Source: Burkholderiales bacterium (GTDB lineage Bacteria > Pseudomonadota > Gammaproteobacteria > Burkholderiales > Usitatibacteraceae). Taken from it: DNA of 7,921 bases. The position numbers and the translations under genes are program-made. Of the stretch, positions 1-5,524 are shown piece after piece. Location of the stretch: the NCBI GenBank assembly GCA_025350945.1, contig JANXWW010000229.1, positions 1-7,921 on the forward strand, read 5' to 3'. Every line of letters begins with the position of its first letter. Position 1 is the first letter of the stretch. The notes under the pieces were generated by a model. The model saw only the letters and a program-made list of their open reading frames with translations. It ran no database searches and was not told the origin of the DNA.

Positions 1-318
1 GTTGGGCGAGGCGGTCACATCGCCCACAAATTGATACGACGTACCGCCCGCCGTCACCCAAAAATGTCCACCAGCGCCCGCCGGCCGAATCGCGATTCCC
101 CATGCATCGACCATGCCGTCAAAGGTGAACGGCGCGCCATAGCTGGCTTTGCTGGCGGCGAGATTAGTTTGTTGATAGGCATTGCGGCGGGCGAGAGTGG
201 GCACGACGCTGCGCTTATCGCCAGGTGCGCCGCTGGCAACATCTGGCAGCAGTGAGGCGGCGGCAGTGGCTGATGTCGCTAGGAGAAAATGGCGACGATC
301 AAGCGAAATTTTTTTCAT
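1..318 (-). CDS. Tat-exported TIGR03118-like protein, 5' part only
   Basis: The reading frame starts at the ATG at 318 and stays open for 106 codons to the window edge, so the C-terminal part is missing. The N-terminus has a twin-arginine signal: R8-R9 in 'DRRHFLLA', then an Ala/Leu-rich hydrophobic stretch to about residue 24 and a plausible cleavage site after A31. This predicts export of a folded protein through the Tat system. The mature part has 'YQQTNLAA', 'AWGIAIRPAGAGGHFWV' and 'YQFVGDV', which resemble the start of TIGR03118-type proteins of unknown function, thought to be beta-propeller-like. That match is from memory and is tentative. No strong ribosome binding site precedes the ATG, but the signal peptide supports this start. 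An extended -10 element lies about 50 bases upstream. The gene is divergent from bfd and I see no functional link to iron. Confidence 0.6.
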   Translation of the reverse strand, partial: MKKISLDRRHFLLATSATAAASLLPDVASGAPGDKRSVVPTLARRNAYQQTNLAASKASYGAPFTFDGMVDAWGIAIRPAGAGGHFWVTAGGTSYQFVGDVTASPN

Positions 319-365
319 TGGTACACTTTCAGGAGTTTGTTAAGCACTTACAATGTTAATTAAAT

Positions 366-374
366 ACTATAGCA
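366..374 (-). promoter_or_regulatory. Possible extended -10 promoter of the Tat-exported protein gene
   Basis: On the minus strand this reads TGC followed by TATAGT, an extended -10 element with five of six consensus bases, in a very AT-rich stretch. Initiation would fall near 359 and give a leader of about 40 bases. There is no good -35 hexamer at the expected distance, so the call rests on the -10 alone. Confidence 0.3.
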
Positions 375-726
375 AATAGGAATGATTCGTATTATGATAA
401 CTAATCAAATATTTATTGTCTATAAAAATTTGCGTATTTTGCTTCTAATTTATATTGCCGCTCGCAATTTGCCACTATGGGCAGGCGATTGTGAGCGATT
501 TATGGTCCTGGCTTTGATAGCAATATGACTTTTTGACGGCTCTTATATAAGCGCAAATGATGAGCGCAAATTGCAGCACTTTGTGCATACACAAGCGCAG
601 CTGCAATTGATGAAAAAAGTGTTGGGTGGGAAACACTAATATTGGCGCGCCTTACCAGGCATTTATGGCTGTAAATGACCGTCAAACAAAGAGTTTGAAA
701 ATTTTGTGACATTCCAAAGTTAGTTG

Positions 727-755
727 TTGCGAACAGTTCTTATTACGGTTATTAT
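727..755 (+). promoter_or_regulatory. Predicted sigma-70 promoter of bfd
   Basis: A -35 hexamer TTGCGA (727-732, four of six consensus bases) is followed by a 17-base spacer and a -10 hexamer TATTAT (750-755, five of six). The expected start point is near 762, inside the adjacent Fur box, which is a normal place for repression. The leader would be about 130 bases long. Confidence 0.5.
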
Positions 756-756
756 C

Positions 757-775
757 GGTAATGAGAATGATTTGC
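757..775 (+). promoter_or_regulatory. Fur box upstream of bfd
   Basis: The 19 bases GGTAATGAGAATGATTTGC match the classical 19-bp Fur consensus (GATAATGATAATCATTATC) at 14 positions by my hand count. The site directly follows the predicted -10 and covers the expected transcription start. Known Fur regulation of bfd in other Proteobacteria supports this, and a Fur-family gene lies 1 kb downstream. Binding itself is inferred. Confidence 0.65.
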
Positions 776-830
776 ATAAATGGCTCTTAGCGTAAATGCC
801 ATTGGCGTTACATCGGTCTGAGAGAGTTTT

Positions 831-877
831 AACAGCGAGTTGTAAACGTTATTAAACAGCGAGTTTTAAACGTTATT
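831..877 (+). repeat. Tandem direct repeat, two 23-base copies
   Basis: Copies at 831-853 and 855-877 are identical except for one base (G at 842 against T at the matching place), giving a 24-base period. Each copy begins AACAGCGAGTT and ends TAAACGTTATT and contains the palindrome AACGTT. The repeat sits in the predicted bfd leader and ends just before its ribosome binding site (AGGAG, 879-883). It could be a recent slippage duplication or a paired regulatory site. Confidence 0.85.
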
Positions 878-893
878 CAGGAGCGTGTGAGAT

Positions 894-1106
894 ATGTACA
901 TTTGTATTTGCAATGCAGTGACTGAGCGTGAAATCCGCCATGCGGTGGAACTCGGCTGCAACTCTTACAAAAAGTTGCACAACGAATTTGGCGTTGGTAC
1001 GTGCTGCGGAAAGTGCAGGCAAGAGGCCACGCGCGTGGTGAAAGAGCATGTGGCTGAATTGCGGACGGTGGAAAACGGTTGTGGCGGATTCAACCTGGCT
1101 ATGTAG
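894..1106 (+). CDS. bfd: Bacterioferritin-associated ferredoxin
   Basis: This encodes a 70-residue [2Fe-2S] protein of the BFD-like family. Family members reduce the heme of bacterioferritin in the cytoplasm so that stored ferric iron is released as Fe(II). The cluster ligands are visible: C4 and C6 in the N-terminal 'MYICICNAVT', and C38 and C41 in 'GTCCGKC'. Length and spacing match E. coli Bfd (64 residues) with a slightly longer C-terminus. C22 and C37 are additional cysteines not needed as ligands. The start is fixed by the conserved 'MYxCxC' opening and by AGGAG at 879-883, ten bases upstream. A predicted promoter with an overlapping Fur box suggests induction in iron starvation. The gene is convergent with the bacterioferritin gene, its expected partner, which ends 62 bases beyond it. 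Confidence 0.95.
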   Translation: MYICICNAVTEREIRHAVELGCNSYKKLHNEFGVGTCCGKCRQEATRVVKEHVAELRTVENGCGGFNLAM

Positions 1107-1115
1107 AAAATAAAA

Positions 1116-1138
1116 ACGGCCTCATTAGTTGAGGCCGT
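1116..1138 (-). terminator. Rho-independent terminator of bfr, shared with bfd
   Basis: A perfect 9-bp stem (1116-1124 ACGGCCTCA with 1130-1138) encloses a 5-base loop. On the minus strand the hairpin is followed at once by a T-rich run (complement of 1106-1115), so it is a good intrinsic terminator for bfr, which ends at 1169. On the plus strand no T-run follows. It may still help end bfd transcripts, but less efficiently. Confidence 0.85.
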
Positions 1139-1168
1139 GGCGTTCTCGATCTTAATCAAGCGGCGCGA

Positions 1169-1645
1169 TTATTCAGTCTCACCGATTTGGGTTTGCAAGT
1201 AATTTTGAATGCCGATTTTGCCGATCAATTCTTGTTGGGTTTCAATCCAGTCGATGTGCTCTTCGGTGTCATCGAGGATGATCTGGAAAATATCGCGGCT
1301 GACAAAATCGCGCGCCGATTCGCAGTAAACAATGGCATCTTTTACCACCGCTTGCGAAGCGTATTCGAGTTTCAAATCAGCTGACAATGCTTCCGGAACA
1401 GTTTCACCAATCGCAATTTTGTGCATGTCCTGCAAATTGGGTAAGCCGTCGAGCATGAGGATACGTTCGATCAATTTATCCGCATGTTTCATCTCGCCGA
1501 TAGATTCTTCATATTCTTTTTTACCGAGTGCGGCCAAGCCCCAGTGTTTGTAAATACGTGAGTGCAGAAAATATTGATTGATCGCAGTGAGCTCGTTGGT
1601 GAGCTGCTTATTTAGATGTTTAATAACAACTTTATCGCCTTTCAT
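1169..1645 (-). CDS. bfr: Bacterioferritin, Met52 heme type with altered ferroxidase site
   Basis: This encodes a 158-residue bacterioferritin, the same length as E. coli Bfr and similar throughout ('NELTAINQYFLH', 'EMKHADKLIERIL', 'EEHIDWIET', 'IQNYLQTQI'). Bacterioferritins form 24-subunit cytoplasmic shells that oxidise Fe(II), store it as a mineral, and hold heme between subunit pairs through Met52. M52 is present, as are ferroxidase ligands E18, E51, H54, E94 and H130. Position 127, the second bridging glutamate, is threonine (ACC codon, 1265-1267), so the second ExxH motif reads T-E-E-H. Some bacteria build mixed shells from heme-binding and ferroxidase subunits, and this gene may encode the former. 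AAGGAG at 1652-1657, six bases upstream, decides the start. The frame is open further upstream to 1807, but that would overlap fur and lacks family similarity. The gene is divergent from fur and convergent with bfd. Confidence 0.95.
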   Translation of the reverse strand: MKGDKVVIKHLNKQLTNELTAINQYFLHSRIYKHWGLAALGKKEYEESIGEMKHADKLIERILMLDGLPNLQDMHKIAIGETVPEALSADLKLEYASQAVVKDAIVYCESARDFVSRDIFQIILDDTEEHIDWIETQQELIGKIGIQNYLQTQIGETE

Positions 1646-1651
1646 GGCGTA

Positions 1652-1657
1652 CTCCTT
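1652..1657 (-). promoter_or_regulatory. Ribosome binding site of bfr
   Basis: AAGGAG on the minus strand, six bases before the ATG at 1645. It selects this start over the open frame that continues upstream. Confidence 0.85.
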
Positions 1658-1744
1658 ATGGTGAAAAACATGATGCATAGTAATTTGTTTTTGTACTGGG
1701 AAAACGAAACCTTCGCCGATTGTGATTGCGGTTACGAACAATAT

Positions 1745-1760
1745 TGAGAATCGATTGCAT
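1745..1760. promoter_or_regulatory. Possible Fur-like site between bfr and fur
   Basis: TGAGAATCGATTGCAT resembles the bfd Fur box: over the 15 bases from GAGAAT to TTGCAT, 12 agree. It also contains the palindrome AATCGATT. It lies in the 144-base divergent region, about 30 bases before fur and 100 before bfr, so it could serve either gene. The match to the 19-bp consensus is weaker than at bfd. Confidence 0.35.
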
Positions 1761-1789
1761 CCGTAGATTGCCACCATAAAAACTCTGCC

Positions 1790-2287
1790 ATGGAAATCCC
1801 CCAACAACTGCGCGACTCCGGCCTTAAGGCTACGCTGCCACGCCTCAAAATTCTGGAATTATTTCAGCACAGCAACGTTCGGCATTTATCGGCTGAGGAT
1901 GTTTATCGGCTGCTGTTAAAAGAAAATCTGGATGTTGGTTTGGCAACGATTTATCGCGTGCTGATGCAATTTGCAGAAGCCAAAATTTTGCTGCGTCGCC
2001 AATTCGAAGGCGACCGCGCCGTCTTTGAAATCAACGCCACCGAGCACCACGATCACATGGTGTGTGTGGAATGCGACAAGGTGGAAGAGTTTTTTGACTC
2101 GGCCATTGAAGAGCGCCAAACCCTGCTCGCGAAGCAGCATGGTTTCAAACTGCGCGACCATTCGCTCTCGCTTTACGGACTGTGCAAGGATTGCGTGGCC
2201 CGCGATCATGCTCAGTCAAGCGCATCCAGGTTGCAACAGCCGCATTTGGCGGCGCGAATGATGTCGAAATTGCCGAAGCACAAATAG
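1790..2287 (+). CDS. fur: Ferric uptake regulator, Fur family
   Basis: This encodes a 165-residue Fur-family repressor, a dimer that binds Fur boxes when loaded with Fe(II). The N-terminal winged helix (about 1-83) has 'GLKATLPRLKILELF' and the recognition segment 'VGLATIYRVLMQF', both close to E. coli Fur. The dimerisation and metal domain has the His-rich 'HHDHMVC' (86-92), C92-x2-C95, and a second pair C132-x2-C135, a complete four-cysteine structural zinc site. Similarity favours Fur over Zur or Mur. About 30 residues follow the last CxxC, a basic and polar tail that differs from the His-rich tail of E. coli Fur. No strong ribosome binding site precedes the ATG. It is divergent from bfr, and feoA begins only 21 bases after its stop, so fur and feo are probably cotranscribed. 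Whether this is the only Fur in the genome cannot be told. Confidence 0.93.
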   Translation: MEIPQQLRDSGLKATLPRLKILELFQHSNVRHLSAEDVYRLLLKENLDVGLATIYRVLMQFAEAKILLRRQFEGDRAVFEINATEHHDHMVCVECDKVEEFFDSAIEERQTLLAKQHGFKLRDHSLSLYGLCKDCVARDHAQSSASRLQQPHLAARMMSKLPKHK

Positions 2288-2308
2288 CGAATTGTGAATA
2301 ACGTCTCC

Positions 2309-2575
2309 ATGTCATCCAATGCCGCACTCACGCTCGATCAGTTGCCGAAAAACGCGCTTGGCATCATTACCGATGTCAATACGCGAGACGATAATGCCGA
2401 TGTGTCGCGACGTTTACTGGAATTGGGATTTGTGGCTGGCGAAACGGTGCGCGTCATCGCCAAAGGTTTTTTCGCCGGCGGGCCGATGGCCGTGCGGGTG
2501 GGCGGAACCACATTTGCATTGCGCCGGTTTGAAGCGGCGCTGATTTCGGTGTTGCCAACAGTTTCTTTATCATGA
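2309..2575 (+). CDS. feoA: Ferrous iron transport protein A
   Basis: This encodes a small cytoplasmic FeoA protein (88 residues) with the SH3-like fold of the family. It is thought to bind FeoB and support Fe(II) uptake. The family pattern is visible: 'LDQLPKNALGIITDV' near the start, 'RRLLELGFVAGETVRVIAK' in the middle, 'GGPMAVRVGGTTFALRR' toward the end. I chose the ATG at 2309. A GTG at 2294 in the same frame would add five residues, and neither start has a clear ribosome binding site. The gene starts 21 bases after fur and its TGA overlaps the feoB ATG, which suggests one message and translational coupling with feoB. Confidence 0.92.
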   Translation: MSSNAALTLDQLPKNALGIITDVNTRDDNADVSRRLLELGFVAGETVRVIAKGFFAGGPMAVRVGGTTFALRRFEAALISVLPTVSLS

Positions 2576-4470
2576 ACTCAATGACACCGGCGTTGATCGC
2601 GTTAGTTGGCAATCCCAATTGTGGCAAAACCGCGCTGTTTAATCGGCTCACTGGCGCGCGGCAAAAAGTGGCGAATTATGCCGGTGTCACGGTGGAGCGC
2701 AAACAGGGCAGCTTTATTTCGCCGCGTGGTCGTAAATGGAATGTGCTGGATTTACCGGGTGCGTACAGCCTCAATGCCACTACGCCTGACGAGGCGATTA
2801 CGCGCGACGTAGTGATGGGCACGCAGCTCGATGAGGCTGCGCCGATGGGCATTATTTGTGTGGCCGATGCAACCAATCTTGGCCTGAATCTGCGCATCGT
2901 GCTGGAGCTAAAACGCCTCGGCAAACCGATGTTGCTGGCGCTCAATATGAGTGACGTCGCAATCAAGCGCGGCATCAAAATTGATCTCGAAAAATTAAGC
3001 CGCGAGCTTGGCATACCGGTGGTGGAAACGGTTGCGGTACGTGCCGGTGGTGTGGCCGATTTGCTGGCCTCAATTGATAATTTCGAACTTGATAATTCGC
3101 TCGATCAATCGTCTGTACAGCTCGCTCCCACGCGCACTATTGCTCAATCGACTACACCAGCCGAAACGCATGCTGAAGTGCAACGCCTGCTAAAAATATG
3201 CGTGGATTCGCGTGTGGTCACAGGCACCTACACCGAATCAATTGATGCTGTGGTGTTGCATCCGGTGTTGGGTTTGATCCTGCTTGCGGTGCTGATGTTT
3301 CTCGTTTTTCAGGCCGTGTTTAGCTGGGCAAAATTGCCGATGGATTTAATCAAAGATGGTGTGACCTGGGGTGGAGCGCAGCTAGGCGCGTTGCTACCAG
3401 CAGGCATGCTGCGCAGCCTGCTGGTGGAAGGAATTATTGGCGGCGTGGGCAGTGTGCTGGTGTTTTTGCCGCAGATTCTCATTTTGTTTTTCTTTATTTT
3501 GGCGCTGGAAGATTCTGGATATTTGCCGCGTGCTGCATTTTTGCTGGATCGTTTGATGGGTCGCGTGGGGCTGTCGGGCAGGGCGTTTATTCCGTTGCTG
3601 TCCAGCTTTGCCTGCGCGATTCCTGGCGTGATGGCCACGCGCACGATTCAAAATCCGCGTGATCGATTAGCCACCATCATGATCGCGCCACTGATGACAT
3701 GTTCCGCGCGTTTGCCGGTTTATGCGCTGATCATTGCGGCCTTTATTCCCGACAGAACCGTGTGGCAATTTTTTAATCTACAAGGCGTGGTGTTGTTCGC
3801 GCTGTACGTCGCCGGCATTGTTTCCGCAATGGCCGTGGCATGGGTGTTCAAGGGGATTGCGAATCGACAATCCGGCAAAACCAATCATCCGCTGATGCTG
3901 GAATTGCCTGATTATCATTGGCCGCATGTGCAGAATTTGGTGCTCGGTTTGTGGGAGCGCATGAAGATTTTCATGACCCGTGTGGGCACCATTATTTTGT
4001 CGTTGATGATTTTGCTGTGGGCGCTATCGACTTTTCCCGCGCCGCCCGCTGATGCCACACAACCCGCGATTTACTATAGCGCCGCCGGTCTCATGGGGCG
4101 CGGCTTGGAAGTCTTGTTCGCCCCGATTGGTTTTAACTGGCAAATTTGCATAGCGCTGGTGCCCGGCCTCGCCGCGCGCGAAGTTGCCGTCGGCGCACTC
4201 GGCACGGTGTACGCGCTCTCGCAAACCGGCAACGAATTAGCGACCCAGCTCGCCCCACTCATCGCCAGCACCTGGAGCATTGCGACCGCGCTATCACTTC
4301 TAGCGTGGTACGTGTTCGCACCACAATGCGTGGCAACGTTAAGCGTGGTGAAGCGCGAGACAAATAGCTGGCGCTATCCAATTCTGATGGCGGCGTATTT
4401 GTTTGGGCTCGCGTATCTGGCGTCATTCATCACCTACCGCGTCGCACTCGCGTTTGGGCTTGGGGGGTAG
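2572..4470 (+). CDS. feoB: Ferrous iron transporter FeoB
   Basis: This encodes a 632-residue FeoB, the inner-membrane Fe(II) importer with an N-terminal G-protein domain. G motifs are G1 'GNPNCGKT' (13-20), G2 within 'NYAGVTVE' (T40), G3 'DLPG' (60-63) and G4 'NMSD' (125-128). A poorly conserved linker (about 170-220) is followed by a polytopic membrane domain from about residue 223. It carries the conserved FeoB segments 'FACAIPG' with C348, 'TCSARLPVY' with C377, and 'AAREVAVGALGTVY' (534-547). The protein is shorter than E. coli FeoB (773 residues), but it has the gating segments and ends in a hydrophobic region at a normal stop, so I see no sign of truncation. The start ATG overlaps the feoA stop by four bases. 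FeoA and the small Cys-rich protein downstream are likely accessory partners. Confidence 0.97.
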   Translation: MNSMTPALIALVGNPNCGKTALFNRLTGARQKVANYAGVTVERKQGSFISPRGRKWNVLDLPGAYSLNATTPDEAITRDVVMGTQLDEAAPMGIICVADATNLGLNLRIVLELKRLGKPMLLALNMSDVAIKRGIKIDLEKLSRELGIPVVETVAVRAGGVADLLASIDNFELDNSLDQSSVQLAPTRTIAQSTTPAETHAEVQRLLKICVDSRVVTGTYTESIDAVVLHPVLGLILLAVLMFLVFQAVFSWAKLPMDLIKDGVTWGGAQLGALLPAGMLRSLLVEGIIGGVGSVLVFLPQILILFFFILALEDSGYLPRAAFLLDRLMGRVGLSGRAFIPLLSSFACAIPGVMATRTIQNPRDRLATIMIAPLMTCSARLPVYALIIAAFIPDRTVWQFFNLQGVVLFALYVAGIVSAMAVAWVFKGIANRQSGKTNHPLMLELPDYHWPHVQNLVLGLWERMKIFMTRVGTIILSLMILLWALSTFPAPPADATQPAIYYSAAGLMGRGLEVLFAPIGFNWQICIALVPGLAAREVAVGALGTVYALSQTGNELATQLAPLIASTWSIATALSLLAWYVFAPQCVATLSVVKRETNSWRYPILMAAYLFGLAYLASFITYRVALAFGLGG

Positions 4471-4474
4471 CGAC

Positions 4475-4762
4475 ATGATTGAGGCGATTGTTATTTCGTT
4501 TATTGTTGGATTGGCGGCGTTGCATGGTGCGTTTAAGTTGTCGCCGAAACCGGTCCAACTCAAGATGCGTGATGTGGTGATGGCTGGTTTAAACAAGATC
4601 GGTCTTCACGCCATGGCGCATAGCATGGATAGTATTCGGCAATCAGCGGATAAGGCTTGTGCGAGCGGTTGTGATGGGTGCGGAATTGATGCGGTGAAAG
4701 GCAGTGAATCGAATGCGAAAGGCGTTGCAAAAGTGGTGCGGTTTTATCCGCGAGCTAGATAA
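4475..4762 (+). CDS. Small FeoB-associated Cys-rich membrane protein
   Basis: This encodes a 95-residue protein beginning four bases after the feoB stop, preceded by a G-rich stretch that could bind the ribosome. Residues 2-22 ('IEAIVISFIVGLAALHGAF') form one predicted membrane helix. A polar middle section leads to a cysteine cluster C62-x3-C66-x2-C69 ('CASGCDGCG') and a basic C-terminus. The layout (one N-terminal helix, then a CxxC-type cluster, directly after feoB) fits the small FeoB-associated proteins seen in many bacteria, of the PF12669 or DUF6587 kind. The family name is from memory and not tested. It shows no similarity I can see to winged-helix FeoC. A role in Fe(II) transfer or Feo assembly is inference. 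The frame is open upstream to 4403, but starting there would overlap feoB and bury the membrane helix. Confidence 0.8.
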   Translation: MIEAIVISFIVGLAALHGAFKLSPKPVQLKMRDVVMAGLNKIGLHAMAHSMDSIRQSADKACASGCDGCGIDAVKGSESNAKGVAKVVRFYPRAR

Positions 4763-4873
4763 AATAAAAAGCTAAAAAAAATAAAAAGCACGAATGAGAA
4801 GGTGCGTCGGCACGCTGTAATTTGCTCACTTTGCGAAGAATGTTTTATTAAGTCCTCAAGAGCTACAAAAAAG

Positions 4874-5272
4874 CTACCAAAAGCACTTTACTCGAAACAA
4901 TTTCATCGCGGCATCATCGGTTACCAATGTTGCCCCTTCAATGATTGCTTGTGCCGCGAGCATCCGATCAAATGGGTCGCGATGTTCCGTTGTGAACCCG
5001 CTCGCCTTGAGTGCGTGTCCATATTCAACATGAAGGTGGGTAAATCCATCGCTGACGATAAGTTGGTTGAATTCTGTGATTGCCCGCTCGGCACCAGGTA
5101 ATTTTCCGATGCGATGCTTGGTTGCGATTTCCCATGCGCTTGCGGCGCTGATAAGTACGATATTGTCTTCATCAGAAATTGCCTTGGCCGCGCGTTTTGA
5201 AAGACGCTTGTCGTCGCTCCACCACCATAGCAGAGCATGCGTGTCGAGCAGTAATTTCAAGAGCTTTCCCAC
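4874..5272 (-). CDS. VapC-type PIN-domain ribonuclease toxin
   Basis: This encodes a PIN-domain protein of 132 residues from the GTG at 5272. PIN toxins of type II systems are metal-dependent RNases that block translation when not held by the antitoxin. The acidic active-site residues are visible: D10 in 'LLLDTHALLWWW', E48 in 'ASAWEIATK', D99 and D102 in 'HRDPFDRML', and D119 in 'LVTDD'. The order and spacing match the VapC group with the 'DTHALLWW' opening. The start is uncertain. A TTG at 5260 gives the more typical beginning 'MKLLLDTHALLWW', overlaps the antitoxin stop by four bases (TTGA), and has GGAAAG just upstream. The GTG at 5272 has no ribosome binding site. Either way the toxin overlaps the antitoxin gene, so the two are translationally linked. 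All catalytic residues are intact. Confidence 0.9.
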   Translation of the reverse strand: MGKLLKLLLDTHALLWWWSDDKRLSKRAAKAISDEDNIVLISAASAWEIATKHRIGKLPGAERAITEFNQLIVSDGFTHLHVEYGHALKASGFTTEHRDPFDRMLAAQAIIEGATLVTDDAAMKLFRVKCFW

Positions 5273-5496
5273 GCATCAAGTTCTGCATCGGTAAGCGGAT
5301 TAAAGAATGCATCATCAATGATTCCTTTTAAGCGTCCTCGCTGACGCTTTGGCGGTGCTGGCGCAAGCGGCACCATGCGCGCGTAGGGCTTACCCGCTTT
5401 GGCCAGGATGATTTCCTGACCGGCATGTGCTTGCTCAAGCAGTTTTGAAAAATTGGTTTTTGCGTCATGCACGTTAATCAACACGGGTTGCGGCAC
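5257..5496 (-). CDS. Phd/YefM-type antitoxin
   Basis: This encodes a 79-residue antitoxin of the Phd/YefM family. Family members bind and neutralise a partner toxin through the C-terminus and repress their own promoter through the N-terminus. The DNA-binding half shows the family pattern 'INVHDAKTNFSKLLEQAHAGQEIILAKAGKPYARMVPL'-like, visible as 'VHDAKTNFSKLLEQ' then 'GQEIILAKAGKPYARMVPL'. The tail 'RLKGIIDDAFFNPLTDAELD' is typical of the toxin-binding segment. I chose the GTG at 5496 because GAGGAG lies seven bases upstream (5504-5509). The ATG at 5517 would add seven residues, has no ribosome binding site and falls at the predicted transcription start. The toxin gene overlaps its 3' end. Confidence 0.88.
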   Translation of the reverse strand: MPQPVLINVHDAKTNFSKLLEQAHAGQEIILAKAGKPYARMVPLAPAPPKRQRGRLKGIIDDAFFNPLTDAELDAWESS

Positions 5497-5503
5497 GGAT
5501 TGG

Positions 5504-5509
5504 CTCCTC
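5504..5509 (-). promoter_or_regulatory. Ribosome binding site deciding the antitoxin start
   Basis: GAGGAG on the minus strand, seven bases before the GTG at 5496. It lies downstream of the alternative ATG at 5517 and so argues against that longer start. Confidence 0.75.
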
Positions 5510-5524
5510 AGGGGCATTAATTTT

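Larger units (their letters stand above)
319..893. other. Intergenic region between two divergent genes
   Basis: No convincing gene lies in these 575 bases. The left part (about 340-470) is strongly AT-rich and probably holds the minus-strand promoter. The right part (about 725-890) holds the bfd promoter, a Fur box and a tandem repeat. The middle (about 470-720) has only small motifs. One is a direct repeat GCGCAAAT at 551-558 and 564-571. Another is an inverted repeat TTGTG/CACAA at 581-585 and 590-594. I can assign no role to either. A 70-codon minus-strand frame at 500-712 resembles nothing I know. Confidence 0.6.

Noticed and set aside
385..410. Possible Fur box upstream of the Tat-exported protein gene
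   Set aside because: The stretch with ATTATGATAA looks Fur-like, but only about 10 of 19 positions match the consensus in the best alignment, which is expected by chance in such AT-rich DNA.
500..712. Minus-strand frame of 70 codons in the intergenic region
   Set aside because: No recognisable domain, no ribosome binding site seen, and composition that looks like chance. It stays unassigned.
1646..1807. In-frame 54-residue upstream extension of bacterioferritin
   Set aside because: It would overlap the fur start, has no family similarity, and a strong ribosome binding site (AAGGAG) marks the internal ATG at 1645.
4403..4474. In-frame 24-residue upstream extension of the small Cys-rich protein
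   Set aside because: It overlaps feoB in another frame and would put a polar segment before the membrane helix that fits a natural N-terminus.
4763..4873. Terminator after the feo genes
   Set aside because: The stretch is rich in A and has repeated short AGCT-containing words, but no stem longer than four or five bases followed by a T-run is visible.
4802..5101. Plus-strand frame of 99 codons
   Set aside because: Most of it lies opposite the VapC toxin gene, whose active-site residues are intact, and its translation resembles nothing known.
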